From Ferruginibacter sp. (lineage in GTDB: Bacteria; Bacteroidota; Bacteroidia; Chitinophagales; Chitinophagaceae), in NCBI GenBank assembly GCA_013141115.1, contig JABFRP010000001.1, forward strand, positions 790,376 through 854,375: DNA of 64,000 bases, given 5' to 3'. Shown here piece by piece: positions 34,036-44,785 of this stretch. Within the stretch, counting starts at the first letter, position 1. The number at the start of each line of letters is the position of its first letter. Position numbers and translations under genes: made by a program. Under the pieces are notes generated by a model that did not search any database, was not told where the DNA came from, and saw nothing but the letters and a program-made list of their open reading frames with translations.

Positions 34036-36201
34036 ATGCAAAAAATTGCAAGCTTTATGATGAGTAAAAAATTTATTCCGGTTATACTGGTACTTACCGG
34101 GGCCAGCCTCTTTTTAGCCTTTCAATCGCAAGGCAAAAGCGACAATAATGATAACCCGAAATCCAGGTACTCCAAAGTTTTGCGCAATGTGGGTATTTTG
34201 CTGGAAGAAGGCCATTATAGTCCTAAGAAGATTGATGATAATTTTTCGCAGATTGTTTTAAAGAAATTCACTGAAGATCTGGATGATGATAAAAGTGTTT
34301 TTCTGCAAAGTGATATAGAGTCATTTAAAAAATTTGATGCCAAAATTGACGACGAGATACATGGCAGCGATCTGCAATCATTTTTTACAGTTAATGATGT
34401 ATACCTTAAAAGGCGAGACGAAAGTTTTACACTTATAACTGAATTACTTGCCAGGCCTTTTGAATTTACTAAAGATGAATCTGTACAATTTGACAGGGCA
34501 AAGCTAAGTTTTCCTAAAAACGAAGCAGAACGTAAAGAGGTTTGGAGAAAAAACATCAAATATAATGTGTTGGGAAGATTTGTGGAATTGCAGGAAGAAA
34601 GGGAAAAAAATAAAGGAAAAAAAGATTTTGTACAAAGAGCCGATAGTACTTTAGAAAGAGAAGCAAGAGATTATGTGAGAAAAAGAATGGAAAGAATGAT
34701 GACGGCTAAAAGAACCCACGAAACTGCAGATGAAAACTTTAGCACGTTTGTAAATGCCATTACTAAAACAATGGATCCCCACACTGATTATTTTCCTCCA
34801 ATCGACAAACGTTCTTTTGATGAAGGAATGAGTGGCAGGTTTTATGGTATTGGTGCAGGGTTAAAAGATGATGATGGTAAAATTAAAATTGCATCTCTTA
34901 TTACTGGTATGCCTGCAGAACGTAGTGGTGCAATAGCTATTGATGACGAAATACTTAAAATTGCAGAAGGTGCTGCGGAGCCGGTTGATATTAGTGGTTA
35001 TGCTGTGCCGGATGCTGTTAAAATAATCCGTGGAGCAAAAAGAGGCTCTGAAGTTAGATTAACCATTAAAAAAGTAGACGGTACCATAAAAGTAGTTTCT
35101 TTATTAAGAGATGAAATAAAACTGGAAGACACTTTTGCAAAAAGTGCAGTAATAAATGGCGATCATAAAGTAGGGTATATTTATTTGCCTGAGTTTTACC
35201 AGGATTTTCAAAACCCTAATGGTGCAAGATGTGCTACTGATGTGGCCAGAGAAGTAGAAAAGTTAAAAACAGAAAATGTAGAAGGTATTATAATTGATTT
35301 GAGAGGTAATGGCGGTGGGTCATTATCAGAAGTGGTAAAAATGGCTGGTTTATTTATAGAAGAAGGGCCTATAGTGCAGGTAAAAGGCAGGGATGAAAAA
35401 GCAACTGTATTAAGAGACAGGGATAAGAATATTTTATACACCGGCCCACTTACTGTAATGGTAGATGAGTTTAGTGCTTCAGCATCAGAAATTTTTGCAG
35501 CAGCAATTCAGGATTATAAAAGAGGTATTATCATTGGCAGTACCTCCACTTACGGAAAAGGTACGGTACAACGTAATATTCCATTAACACCCGAAAGTGA
35601 AAATCCATTGTTTGCTAACAAAGCCACAGACGATCTCGGTGCTTTAAAATTAACATTACAAAAGTTTTACCGCATTAATGGCGGTGCTACTCAATTAAAA
35701 GGCGTAACCCCTGATATTGTTTTGCCCGACAGAATGGAATACCTGAAATATCGTGAAAAAGATGAAGCATCTGCTTTGCCATGGGATGAAATTCCTAAGG
35801 CTGATTTTCAACCATGGACAAGTACTGTAAGCACTGATGCAGTTGTAAATGTTACCTACGACCAGATCAATAAAAGCCCTGTATTCAGCAAAATAAAAAC
35901 AAGTGTAGAGTGGTTGGGCGCTAACAGTGATAAGGAATACTCCTTAAATATTGTAAAATACAAAGCAGAACAAGACCAATTTAAAACCACCTATAAACAA
36001 CTGGAGGAGTTGAATAAATTACCTAAAGAACTTAATGTAAAAAATGTAGCTTCAGACACAGTAAGCATTAATGTTGCAAAAGATAAAGTAGAAAAAAATA
36101 AGCAATGGCTTAAAAGATTGAGTGGCGATATTTACATTGATGGTACTGTAAAAGTGATCAATAATATAATTATGCAGAAAGCTACTGCAAAGAATAATTA
36201 A
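34036..36201 (+). CDS. carboxy-terminal processing peptidase (Prc/CtpA, S41)
   Basis: A 721-aa periplasmic protease with an N-terminal signal anchor (VILVLTGASLFLAF). A PDZ domain spans about 245-330 (GRFYGIGAGLKDDDGKIKIA). The S41 domain has DLRGNGGGSLSEVV, then EFSASASEIFAAAIQDY with the catalytic Ser and STYGKGTVQRN with the catalytic Lys, in the usual Ser-Lys dyad. It degrades or trims envelope proteins from the C-terminus. The length and order match the tail-specific protease Prc. A clear terminator follows. This gene starts the core block. Confidence 0.95.
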   Translation: MQKIASFMMSKKFIPVILVLTGASLFLAFQSQGKSDNNDNPKSRYSKVLRNVGILLEEGHYSPKKIDDNFSQIVLKKFTEDLDDDKSVFLQSDIESFKKFDAKIDDEIHGSDLQSFFTVNDVYLKRRDESFTLITELLARPFEFTKDESVQFDRAKLSFPKNEAERKEVWRKNIKYNVLGRFVELQEEREKNKGKKDFVQRADSTLEREARDYVRKRMERMMTAKRTHETADENFSTFVNAITKTMDPHTDYFPPIDKRSFDEGMSGRFYGIGAGLKDDDGKIKIASLITGMPAERSGAIAIDDEILKIAEGAAEPVDISGYAVPDAVKIIRGAKRGSEVRLTIKKVDGTIKVVSLLRDEIKLEDTFAKSAVINGDHKVGYIYLPEFYQDFQNPNGARCATDVAREVEKLKTENVEGIIIDLRGNGGGSLSEVVKMAGLFIEEGPIVQVKGRDEKATVLRDRDKNILYTGPLTVMVDEFSASASEIFAAAIQDYKRGIIIGSTSTYGKGTVQRNIPLTPESENPLFANKATDDLGALKLTLQKFYRINGGATQLKGVTPDIVLPDRMEYLKYREKDEASALPWDEIPKADFQPWTSTVSTDAVVNVTYDQINKSPVFSKIKTSVEWLGANSDKEYSLNIVKYKAEQDQFKTTYKQLEELNKLPKELNVKNVASDTVSINVAKDKVEKNKQWLKRLSGDIYIDGTVKVINNIIMQKATAKNN

Positions 36202-36217
36202 TGGAAAAAGATTGAAT

Positions 36218-36256
36218 AAAAAAATCCCGTAGCACTTTAAGCTACGGGATTTTTTT
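36218..36256 (+). terminator. intrinsic terminator after the S41 peptidase
   Basis: AAAAATCCCGTAGC/GCTACGGGATTTTT stem with a 7-base loop and a T-tract, 17 bp after the stop. Confidence 0.9.
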
Positions 36257-36326
36257 ATTCAATATAGTGTGGTTATTTTTTTTACCATAAATAATTTATC
36301 GAAGGCAAATTAATTGCGACAAAAAA

Positions 36327-36836
36327 TTATAAATATCGTTCTTTTAAAACATTCATGTGGTGGTAAACATGGCCAATGGCGGTGAATCCCATGCTTGCAA
36401 CTGTCGCCGGGTTATTGTTGGCTGTACCACTATTACTCAGTACTTCTTCTGTAAAGCTGTGGAATAAAATTTCGGTAGATTTTCTTACTATTAAAAATTC
36501 ATCTGCCAGATCTTTCCAGTGGCGGAGATTTGCATTGCTGTTAGATGCGTATTCATTTTCATCAAAGCCTGGCATTGAGTTGGTATCTTTACGGGCAAAG
36601 CATAATGCACGATAAGCAAATATTCTTTCGGTATCAATCATGTGTTGTATTAGCTCTTTAATGGTCCATTTGCCGGGAGCATAAGTATGGGTAGATTTTT
36701 CTTCATTAATACTGTACAAAAATTTTGTAAGTACCAATGATTGGTGACGGAATGCCAATGTTAGATCTTCTTCCAGTACAAGATCAATATATTTTTGAAA
36801 GTAAGTAGGGTAAGAGGTAGAGGATGGTTTTGACAT
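36327..36836 (-). CDS. DinB-family protein
   Basis: A 169-aa four-helix bundle. The DinB metal site is visible: ELIQHMIDTERIFAYRALCF in the second helix and HVYHHMNVLKERYL at the C-terminus. DinB-like proteins are putative thiol-dependent metalloenzymes. Monocistronic. Confidence 0.88.
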   Translation of the reverse strand: MSKPSSTSYPTYFQKYIDLVLEEDLTLAFRHQSLVLTKFLYSINEEKSTHTYAPGKWTIKELIQHMIDTERIFAYRALCFARKDTNSMPGFDENEYASNSNANLRHWKDLADEFLIVRKSTEILFHSFTEEVLSNSGTANNNPATVASMGFTAIGHVYHHMNVLKERYL

Positions 36837-37016
36837 AAATTATAAAATTGAAGGTTTTTTAAGGAATAAATTTACGAAAAAATTGGATAAAAGATAATCA
36901 GTGCTTTAAATCTACAGCTGGTAAGTACTTTAACTCAGTTTAATTTTTTCTGTAGTATATCGTTTGTTCTTGCCACATTATCCTCTGCATATACGATTAA
37001 GAAAAAATAAGGTAAC

Positions 37017-37051
37017 AAAAAAACCGAAACTATAAGCTTCGGTTTTTTTAA
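37017..37051 (-). terminator. intrinsic terminator after the S8 peptidase
   Basis: AAAACCGAA/TTCGGTTTT stem, with A- and T-tracts on both sides, so it may work in both directions. It lies just after the minus-strand subtilisin gene. Confidence 0.8.
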
Positions 37052-37057
37052 GAATAT

Positions 37058-38737
37058 TTATCCTTTTTTAGTTTTTACCATTTTAGGTTTTGGTAAAACT
37101 TCTTTTTGAATTTTTCTTTCGCCTTTTAATGTGGAAGCTAGTTTTAATGCTTCGTAGGCGTTAACAATGCCTCCTGTTTTGCTGATATCGGCAAGGTTAA
37201 CCATTTCATCACTGCCAGGTTTAGTTACTTTATAATCGGGCTGCTGTGCCGATTTTTCAATTACATATTTTAATTGCTTTGCAGAAAGTGTAGGGTAGTA
37301 CTCTAAAGTTAAAGCAGCAATACCTGCTACTAACGGGCAAGCCATGCTGGTGCCCTGTAAATTTCCGTACGTATTACCACCGGGGAGTGTTGCATAAATT
37401 TTTACACCAGGCGAAAAAACATCTACTTCTTTTTTGCCATAATTGCTGAATGAAGCAGTAAGGCCACCATTTTTTGGATCACCACTGGCTCCAACAGTTA
37501 TTACATTATTTGCCCTGCCTTTACCATTAACGTAAATAGGATTGGGAAAGTTATCTTCGTTATCTACGTTTTTCGCATCGTTACCTGCGGCATGTACCAG
37601 TAATACATTTTTACTTTCAGCATAGCGGAAAGCGTCATCTACCCACTGTTTTTCAGGGCTAAAATCTTTACCAAAACTCATGCTTATAATTTGTGCTCCG
37701 TTATCCACTGCGTACCGGATAGCATTGGCAATATCTTTATCATGCTCATCACCATCGGGTACTGCACGTATCATCATAATACGTACGTTATCAGCAATGC
37801 CATCCATACCTTTGCCATTATTGCGTGCTGCAGCAATAATACCGCTACAGTGTGTGCCGTGCATTGGTGTATTGGCCATAATATCGTTGTTGCCGTAATT
37901 GCGGTCGTTTATATTAGTTTCGTCATCCTTAACAATATCGGCACGGTAAGTTTTTGGGGCTGTGTTTTTAGATTCTTCTTTCTTCTCTTCACCAGCTACA
38001 TATTCCGAAAAGCCTTCCATAAATTCTTTATTGGTAGCTTCTAACTGGTTGTTGGGTTTCATTATGCCCAACATACTGTTCCTGGCTTTTTTAGCAGCAT
38101 CATCCACGGGTTTAAATGCTTCCAGTTCTATACCAGTAAATACTTCTTTTGCCATGGCAATTTTTAAAATACTATCCTGTTTTTGCATACCGGTAAGCAT
38201 TCTTTTAAGTATTACAAAGTCTACCGCATTTTCAGTATCATCACCCATTATTTTTGCTTTGGCTTTTTCCCAAATTGCAAATTCGGCGGCATCTTTACTG
38301 TCCAGTATATCTTCTTTAGATTTTCCGTTGTATTTTGATTTGAGCCTGTGATAAACTCTTGCAGCTTCGTAACTGTCTTCTTTTACATTACTGCCATCTT
38401 TACCGCCTAAAAAATTCCAGCCATGTACATCATCTATAAAACCATTTTTATCATCATCAATACCATTGCCTGGTATCTCTTTAGGATTGGTCCATAGTAC
38501 AGGTTTTAAATCTTCGTGCAGGGTATCTATACCACTATCGATAACGGCAACAATAACTGTTTTACTTTTTAGTTTTTTAGTTTTTAAAAAGCTATACGCT
38601 TTGTCGGTACTAACACCATAGTAACCGTTGGTTTCTTTGTCCATCATGTGCCAGCCATTGGGAGTAGTTTCTTTTTGGGCCTGGGTTTCGCTATAAATAA
38701 AACCCGAGATTAAAAATACAATTAGAGATTTGTACAT
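37058..38737 (-). CDS. secreted subtilisin-like serine peptidase (S8)
   Basis: A 559-aa protease. The N-terminal signal is MYKSLIVFLISGFIYSETQA. The catalytic triad is Asp67 (VIAVIDSGIDTLHED), His about 294 (HGTHCSGIIAA) and Ser about 464 (GTSMACPLVAGIAAL). An insertion of about 170 residues, Lys/Asp-rich, lies between the Asp and the His. The C-terminus is short (about 95 residues after the Ser) and lacks a clear type IX sorting domain. It is exported to the periplasm or the surface. Confidence 0.93.
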   Translation of the reverse strand: MYKSLIVFLISGFIYSETQAQKETTPNGWHMMDKETNGYYGVSTDKAYSFLKTKKLKSKTVIVAVIDSGIDTLHEDLKPVLWTNPKEIPGNGIDDDKNGFIDDVHGWNFLGGKDGSNVKEDSYEAARVYHRLKSKYNGKSKEDILDSKDAAEFAIWEKAKAKIMGDDTENAVDFVILKRMLTGMQKQDSILKIAMAKEVFTGIELEAFKPVDDAAKKARNSMLGIMKPNNQLEATNKEFMEGFSEYVAGEEKKEESKNTAPKTYRADIVKDDETNINDRNYGNNDIMANTPMHGTHCSGIIAAARNNGKGMDGIADNVRIMMIRAVPDGDEHDKDIANAIRYAVDNGAQIISMSFGKDFSPEKQWVDDAFRYAESKNVLLVHAAGNDAKNVDNEDNFPNPIYVNGKGRANNVITVGASGDPKNGGLTASFSNYGKKEVDVFSPGVKIYATLPGGNTYGNLQGTSMACPLVAGIAALTLEYYPTLSAKQLKYVIEKSAQQPDYKVTKPGSDEMVNLADISKTGGIVNAYEALKLASTLKGERKIQKEVLPKPKMVKTKKG

Positions 38738-38821
38738 ATGTTATTTTGCTTTTTTTCAAAGTTAATAAAGAAAATTATACGGCTTGTAATTACTGTGTTA
38801 AATGCTTGTTGTGGCAAAGAG

Positions 38822-40162
38822 TTATTGCTTTTGTTCAAAAACACAAACTTCAACCCTTCTGTTTTTCCATTGTACCAAGGGATCGTTTAAGTCTGCGGCC
38901 GGTTTGGTATTGCCAAGCGACAGGATGGTTAAACGCTTTTTATCAATATAATAGCTTGCTACCTGATCGGCACAAACAGTAGCCCTGCCAATGGAGCGGT
39001 TATAGTTGGCCACCACGCTACCCACATTATCAGTATGGCCGGTAAATACAGCTACAAGTTTAGGATTTGCTTTTAATTTTTGAACAACCTGCTCCAGTGT
39101 TTTATATGCTTCGGAACGTAAAATGCTTTTGCCAGGTTCAAAATATATGGTGTAGCAAAAGGTGTCTTTTTGTGCAGGTTTAACAGTGTCGGCATACACT
39201 ATCGGGCAGCCTTTGTTAGTAACCGGGCCTGCAACCGAAATGCATTTATCATCGTCATCATTTACGCCATCACCATCAGTATCAGGTACGGGGCAACCAA
39301 AATATTTTTCAGTGCCTTTATGGCCCGGGCATTTATCATGTATATCAGTAATGCCATCGCCATCAGTATCCGCTAAAGTATCTATAACCACAACAGGTGC
39401 ATCACGGTCAGGTTTAGTTCTTTCGGCTTTTTCTCTTTTTTGATGAGTGAAAAGGGTATAACCTATATTGATGCCAAATGTTTTTACTTTATGCTTTACG
39501 GCTTTTTGTGCATCCTGATAATAATCTGTAAGCGGAATGTTTGCATTAATGAAAATAGATAATTGGTTGATCTCAAAACCAGCTCCAATGCTCCAGCTAA
39601 AAAAAACAGGTTTATATTTTCCTGCACCAGTGCCTTTAGTAAGTTTGCTATTTGTAGTGTTGGTTGCAGGTAAGCTGTTGCCAAAATAAGTGGTTTGTAT
39701 TTCTTCCTTACCGCCACTTAATAAACTTATTACAGGGCCGGTGCCTGCAAAAAAACTATTGTTTTCTTCTTCTCCAAACACAAATGTTTTACGAAGGTTA
39801 ATATTGAGGTCTGCATATTTTAGAGCCTGTTTAAAACCAGAGTCTTTTAAAGTATTGTTAGCGCCGGTTTGTTTTTGCATCGTATACTTATATCCTTTTT
39901 GGCTATACACTGCAGAAATAAACAGATGAATATTGTTTGGCACAAGCGTCAGGTCTGCAGTAATGCCACCCCATAAAGAAGTAGTGGATGAATAGCGGTT
40001 ATAATCCTCCGGTGAAAAAGCAAATTTATAAAGAGAAGATTTGCCTGCCCCTGCTATTACACCATACCTAGTTTGCGCCAATAAACCCTGCAGTAATAAT
40101 AAGGCAGGTATTACCGAAAATGTTTTTTTTAATATTGAACTTGAAAATATATACTGGAGCAT
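38822..40162 (-). CDS. OmpA-family outer-membrane protein with TSP3 repeats
   Basis: A 446-aa protein. A signal peptide leads to an N-terminal beta-barrel-like domain (about 30-240). Two calcium-binding thrombospondin type 3 repeats follow (DTDGDGITDIHDKCPG, then DTDGDGVNDDDDKC). The C-terminal OmpA domain (about 335-446) holds FTGHTDNVGSVVANYNRSIG and WKNRRVEV, which bind peptidoglycan. It anchors the outer membrane to the wall. The spacing to the subtilisin gene (85 bp) leaves cotranscription open. Confidence 0.93.
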   Translation of the reverse strand: MLQYIFSSSILKKTFSVIPALLLLQGLLAQTRYGVIAGAGKSSLYKFAFSPEDYNRYSSTTSLWGGITADLTLVPNNIHLFISAVYSQKGYKYTMQKQTGANNTLKDSGFKQALKYADLNINLRKTFVFGEEENNSFFAGTGPVISLLSGGKEEIQTTYFGNSLPATNTTNSKLTKGTGAGKYKPVFFSWSIGAGFEINQLSIFINANIPLTDYYQDAQKAVKHKVKTFGINIGYTLFTHQKREKAERTKPDRDAPVVVIDTLADTDGDGITDIHDKCPGHKGTEKYFGCPVPDTDGDGVNDDDDKCISVAGPVTNKGCPIVYADTVKPAQKDTFCYTIYFEPGKSILRSEAYKTLEQVVQKLKANPKLVAVFTGHTDNVGSVVANYNRSIGRATVCADQVASYYIDKKRLTILSLGNTKPAADLNDPLVQWKNRRVEVCVFEQKQ

Positions 40163-40261
40163 ACTTTTAATAATACAGCAGGTTTAGGTATAGCGTTTAT
40201 AGCAATCCGTTTTATATCTTGTATAAATATAAGTATTAAAATTATTGCAACAGTAAATTGG

Positions 40262-41806
40262 CTATAAATCAAATTTGATGCCCTGTGCCAATGGTAATTT
40301 ATCGGTATAATTTATAGTGTTGGTTTGTCGTCTCATATACACTTTCCATGCGTCGCTGCCACTTTCTCTGCCGCCGCCGGTTTCTTTTTCGCCACCAAAT
40401 GCGCCGCCAATTTCTGCACCACTTGTTCCAATATTAACATTGGCAATGCCACAATCGCTGCCAGATTGGGAAAGAAATGCTTCTGCTTCTCTTAAATTAT
40501 TGGTCATAATTGCTGAGGACAACCCCTGCGGAACACCGTTTTGCATTGCTATGGCTTCATCCAAAGTTTTATATTTCATGATGTATAAAATAGGCGCAAA
40601 AGTTTCGTGCTGTACAATGGCAAAACTGTTTTTTGCCTCGGCAATACAAGGTTTTACATAGCAGCCACTTTCAAAGCCTTTGCCTTTTAATACGCCGCCT
40701 TCCACAATAAATTTACCGCCTTCGGCCTTGCAGTTTTCAATGGCAGCTAAATACATTTTTACAGCATCTTTGTCTATTAAAGGTCCCACATGATTTTTTT
40801 CATTCAAAGGATTGCCAATTTTTAATTGGCCGTAAGCATGCACTAATTTTTCTTTGAATTTATTATATACCGATTCGTGAATGATCAACCTTCTTGTAGA
40901 GGTGCATCTTTGCCCTGCGGTACCCACAGCACCAAATGCAGCACCAATTAATGCCATATCCAGGTCGGCATTTTTGGTAATGATGATGGCATTGTTGCCA
41001 CCTAATTCCAACAAACTTCTTCCTAATCGTTCTCCCACAGCTTTACCCACAGCTTTGCCCATTCTTGTACTGCCGGTTGCAGAAACTAAAGGAATTCTGC
41101 TGTCATTACTCATCCATTCGCCAACAGCTCTACCACCAACAATTATATTACTTACACCTTCGGGTACATTATTCTTTTTAAAAACTGATTGAATTATATT
41201 TTGACAGGCAATGGCACACAGCGGTGTTTTTTCGCTGGGCTTCCATACACAAACATCGCCGCAAACCCATGCTAATGCCGCATTCCAGCTCCATACGGCC
41301 ACCGGAAAATTAAAGGCTGATATTACACCAACAATTCCTAAAGGATGATATTGTTCGTACATTCTGTGTCCCGGCCTTTCGCTGTGCATGGTTAAGCCGT
41401 GTAACTGGCGAGAGAGGCCTACGGCAAAATCGCAGATATCGATCATCTCCTGTACTTCGCCTAAGCCTTCCTGCAAGCTTTTGCCCATTTCAAAACTCAC
41501 CAACTCGCCGAGGGGCTGTTTATTTTTCCTTAATTCTTCACCTACTTGTCTTACAATTTCGCCACGTTTTGGTGCAGGCCATTGGCGCCATGCTGCAAAT
41601 GCAGTTTGTGCTTTTGTTATAACAGCATCATAATTGTTTTTATCGGCAGCAGTTACGGTAGCAATCAACCGCCCGTTTACAGGAGAGAAGGAGTTTATTT
41701 TTTCGCCTTTGGCTTTGGGCCAAAGTAAACCTGTTGAAACACCGTTGTTGTTTTTTTGAATTTTTAGTGGAGAGAGCATTTTCATTTTGCAGCATTTAGT
41801 TTGCAA
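40262..41806 (-). CDS. aldehyde dehydrogenase, ALDH7/antiquitin-like
   Basis: A protein of up to 514 aa. A nearby ATG (MKMLSPLK or MLSPLKIQ) is a likely true start, giving about 506 aa. NAD-dependent aldehyde dehydrogenase: [38 protein letters not shown], catalytic Glu in [11 protein letters not shown] and catalytic Cys in [13 protein letters not shown]. The layout matches ALDH7A1-like alpha-aminoadipic semialdehyde or piperideine-6-carboxylate dehydrogenases of lysine breakdown. The substrate is inferred from family. Monocistronic. Confidence 0.88.
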   Translation of the reverse strand: MQTKCCKMKMLSPLKIQKNNNGVSTGLLWPKAKGEKINSFSPVNGRLIATVTAADKNNYDAVITKAQTAFAAWRQWPAPKRGEIVRQVGEELRKNKQPLGELVSFEMGKSLQEGLGEVQEMIDICDFAVGLSRQLHGLTMHSERPGHRMYEQYHPLGIVGVISAFNFPVAVWSWNAALAWVCGDVCVWKPSEKTPLCAIACQNIIQSVFKKNNVPEGVSNIIVGGRAVGEWMSNDSRIPLVSATGSTRMGKAVGKAVGERLGRSLLELGGNNAIIITKNADLDMALIGAAFGAVGTAGQRCTSTRRLIIHESVYNKFKEKLVHAYGQLKIGNPLNEKNHVGPLIDKDAVKMYLAAIENCKAEGGKFIVEGGVLKGKGFESGCYVKPCIAEAKNSFAIVQHETFAPILYIMKYKTLDEAIAMQNGVPQGLSSAIMTNNLREAEAFLSQSGSDCGIANVNIGTSGAEIGGAFGGEKETGGGRESGSDAWKVYMRRQTNTINYTDKLPLAQGIKFDL

Positions 41807-41843
41807 ATTTACGAATGCCTATTGATATAAGTTGACAGAGTTA

Positions 41844-42662
41844 TTAATACTGTTCATTTTCGTTAGGGAAATCTTTACTTTTTACATCTTTTATGTATTG
41901 CTGAACTGCACCTGTAATTTGCTCATTCATATTTAAATACTGGCGTAAAAAACGGGGTTTAAATTCGGTATTAATGCCCAGCATATCATGCATTACTAAA
42001 ACCTGTCCATCACAATTGCCACCGGCGCCAATGCCAATGGTGGGAATGTGCAAGCTTTCGCTAACCTCTTTTGCTAATGCAGCCGGAATTTTTTCCAGCA
42101 CAACTGCAAAGCAACCAGCTTCCTGCAACAGCAATGCATCTTTTCTTAATTTGTTGGCCTCGTGCTCTTCGGTTGCTCTTACTACATATGTACCAAATTT
42201 ATTGATGGATTGTGGCGTTAAACCTAAATGCCCCATTACCGGAATACCGGCACTTACTATTTTTTTTACTGAGTCCAGTACTTCTTCGCCACCTTCCAGC
42301 TTCACGGTGTTGGCGCCGCTTTCTTTCATTATTTTAATGGCAGATGCTAAAGCAATATCTGAGTTGGATTGATAATAACCGAAAGGAATATCGCAAACAA
42401 TAAGGCTTCTTTCTCGTGCCCTTACTACACTTTGTGCATGGTAGATCATTTGATCTAATGTGATGGGAAGGGTAGTTAAATGGCCGGCCATTACATTACT
42501 GGCGCTATCACCCACTAAAATAATATCAATACCTGCCGCATCAAAAATTTGTGCAAAGGAATAATCGTACGCCGTTATCATGGAAATTTTTTCCCCGGCG
42601 GCTTTCATTTTTTGCAGGGTATTGGTAGTTACTTTTTTTACTTCTTTTATTGCTGCAGACAT
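41844..42662 (-). CDS. panB: 3-methyl-2-oxobutanoate hydroxymethyltransferase
   Basis: A 272-aa TIM-barrel enzyme that makes ketopantoate from 2-oxoisovalerate and methylenetetrahydrofolate in pantothenate (CoA) synthesis. Signature segments: [38 protein letters not shown] with the Mg ligand Asp, [25 protein letters not shown] and [18 protein letters not shown]. It is 1 bp from the next gene upstream (the GldN-like gene ends at 42664). panC lies on the same strand about 6 kb away. Confidence 0.96.
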   Translation of the reverse strand: MSAAIKEVKKVTTNTLQKMKAAGEKISMITAYDYSFAQIFDAAGIDIILVGDSASNVMAGHLTTLPITLDQMIYHAQSVVRARERSLIVCDIPFGYYQSNSDIALASAIKIMKESGANTVKLEGGEEVLDSVKKIVSAGIPVMGHLGLTPQSINKFGTYVVRATEEHEANKLRKDALLLQEAGCFAVVLEKIPAALAKEVSESLHIPTIGIGAGGNCDGQVLVMHDMLGINTEFKPRFLRQYLNMNEQITGAVQQYIKDVKSKDFPNENEQY

Positions 42663-42663
42663 G

Positions 42664-43768
42664 TTATTTTTTTGTTGATTTTTGTAATTTAATAATTTTC
42701 TTTTTTTCTTCAGGAAAAATTAAGCCCCAATGGTTTGTTAAACCTAAATCTATTCCCATCGACGTAAAAACTCTCGTTCGTGGTATAACAGCAATAACTT
42801 TTGAGTATAATTTTTCGCTAACAAAATCGAAATAAAAATCCTGTACTATTAAGAAATTATAAATACTATCGTAATTAACTTCAGGTGTAATAGTTTTATA
42901 TGTTTTTAAAACTCCATAGTCATCAAAAACGGGTACTTTAATTGGGCTAAGGTGATAAGAATAAGTTTTTTGGATTGATAATATATTTTTTTCTTCTGGA
43001 TAAATGTTCTTTTCAGCGTTATAGGCTTTTATTTTTTTCTTCGTAATGTCTTTAATAAACAAGAGACATAAGCTCCAGTCATCAAGAGTTAATATTTTAC
43101 TCTTAGAGACATGGTTTTGGGTATTAGGAAGTAAAGTTAAATCATTACAGGCACGACTTATAAAAATGGCTGCTTGCGGAATTGATATTGAATCTGATGC
43201 TGCATCATTAAATGCAAAAATTTGCTGTTTCAAAATATTGAACATCTTCTCTGTTATTTTGATATGCTTTTTTATAGTAAATGGGGTTTAGTAATATATT
43301 TTGGATTTTAAGTTGGTTATTTTTATAATATAGAAGTTGTTTTACTTTAAAAATTGAAAGTTTATTTTTAGTTAGGCAATTATCACAGGTATTAGAATCT
43401 TCTTTAAAAAGGATATCAAAGCCATCATTTTTATTATCATAATTAAAATGCCAATTCATTTTTGTATTATCATAATCTACTGTTTTTTTATTCTGTAGAA
43501 ATGCATTGTTGTTCAATTCATAAGGATAAACCGAAAGCATTAAGCTGTCTTCGGAATAAGCTTTTATGCTGTTAGTTTGTGATTTTTTAAAATAAAAATT
43601 CCTGATATTAAAGTTTGGATTAGCAGGAGTAAGGTTTATAAACGAATTATAAATGGCGGCCCATTTAACAGATGTATCTGTTTGAATAAAGTTAGCGTAT
43701 TGCAATGTTGTTTGCGAAAAACAAACATTTATATAAACCAACAGGAAAAATAATATTTTTTTTTTCAT
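42664..43768 (-). pseudogene. exported GldN-like protein, apparently frameshifted
   Basis: Two overlapping frames. The first (43768 to 43208) has a signal peptide (MKKKILFFLLVYINVCFSQ). The second (43245 to 42664) has no signal. Removing one base from the five-A run at 43216-43220 joins them into about 367 aa. The end shows FLIVQDFYFDFVSEKLYSKV, IAVIPR and [11 protein letters not shown]. This order is like that of GldN/PorN (WFFD, IIGIAP, LFWIYFPE), part of the type IX secretion and gliding apparatus. The resemblance is weak; two separate genes remain possible. Confidence 0.5.
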
Positions 43769-43828
43769 CTTAAGTCATAAACGGTAGGTAAATGTAAGCA
43801 GTATTGAGAAAATACCAAATCTAAAATC

Positions 43829-44707
43829 CTACTTCACTTCTTCCCACAAATGCCTTATCAATCCATCCACCAAACCAATTTTTGGTACATAAATTTCTTC
43901 GGCAGCAGCCCAGCGCATGGCATTGGTGTAAATTTGTAAGGCGGGTACAATTACATCGGCACGGTCTTCTCTTAAGCCGTATTTATTAATTCTTTCTGCT
44001 AAAGAAACATTGCTTAATTCCTTGTAATAATCTTTTAATAACTCTAAAGAGAGCGGTTTGCCATCTTTACGTTTACTCATACTAAACACTTTGTTGATGT
44101 TGCCACCACTACCAATGGCCACCACTTCTTTTTGCCCTTTGGTAACCGCTTTAAGTGCTTCTTTCATTTCGTCCCATTGCCAATCTTTTACCATTCCCTT
44201 TAGCAAACGTATGGTACCAATGTTGAAAGATTTTTTATAAATTAAAATACCGTTAGTAAAAAAAGAAAGTTCGGTGCTGCCACCGCCTACATCTATGTAC
44301 AAATAACTGTGGTCTTTATCCATATTTTCGGCCACATGGTTTTCGTACACCAGATTAGCTTCTGCATCACCACTGATTACTTCTATGGAAATGTCAGTTT
44401 CTAACTTTATTTTTCTGATAATGTCTGTTGAGTTTTTGGCATCTCTCATGGCACTGGTGGCACATGCTTTTAAATGCTCTACACCATAAGCATTCATCAG
44501 GTGTTTATAAGCCTTCATGGTTTGCATTACCATGCCAATTCTTGGTTTTGATATTTCGCCACTTTCAAATACATCAAAGCCCAGGCGTAGCGGTACCCTA
44601 ACTAAATTGAGCTTATTAAAAGAAGTGTTTCTTTTTTCGTCAATAATTACTTCGGTAATTAAAAGCCTTGCTGCGTTACTGCCGATATCAATTGCTGCTA
44701 ATTTCAC
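43829..44707 (-). CDS. Ppx/GppA exopolyphosphatase-like phosphatase
   Basis: A 292-aa protein of the ASKHA fold: MKLAAIDIGSNAARLLITEV at the N-terminus (phosphate-binding loop 1), YIDVGGGSTELSFF (loop 2) and AIGSGGNINKVFSM. It hydrolyses terminal phosphates from polyphosphate or pppGpp. It lies upstream on the same strand as ppk1, so polyphosphate is the likely substrate. It lacks the C-terminal HD extension of larger Ppx enzymes. Confidence 0.92.
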   Translation of the reverse strand: MKLAAIDIGSNAARLLITEVIIDEKRNTSFNKLNLVRVPLRLGFDVFESGEISKPRIGMVMQTMKAYKHLMNAYGVEHLKACATSAMRDAKNSTDIIRKIKLETDISIEVISGDAEANLVYENHVAENMDKDHSYLYIDVGGGSTELSFFTNGILIYKKSFNIGTIRLLKGMVKDWQWDEMKEALKAVTKGQKEVVAIGSGGNINKVFSMSKRKDGKPLSLELLKDYYKELSNVSLAERINKYGLREDRADVIVPALQIYTNAMRWAAAEEIYVPKIGLVDGLIRHLWEEVK

Positions 44708-44785
44708 TCTTGGTTAATGGGTTAATTGATTAATCCGTAAATCCTATTCACGAATTTACGGATTAACGCTTAAAGAGATTGATAT

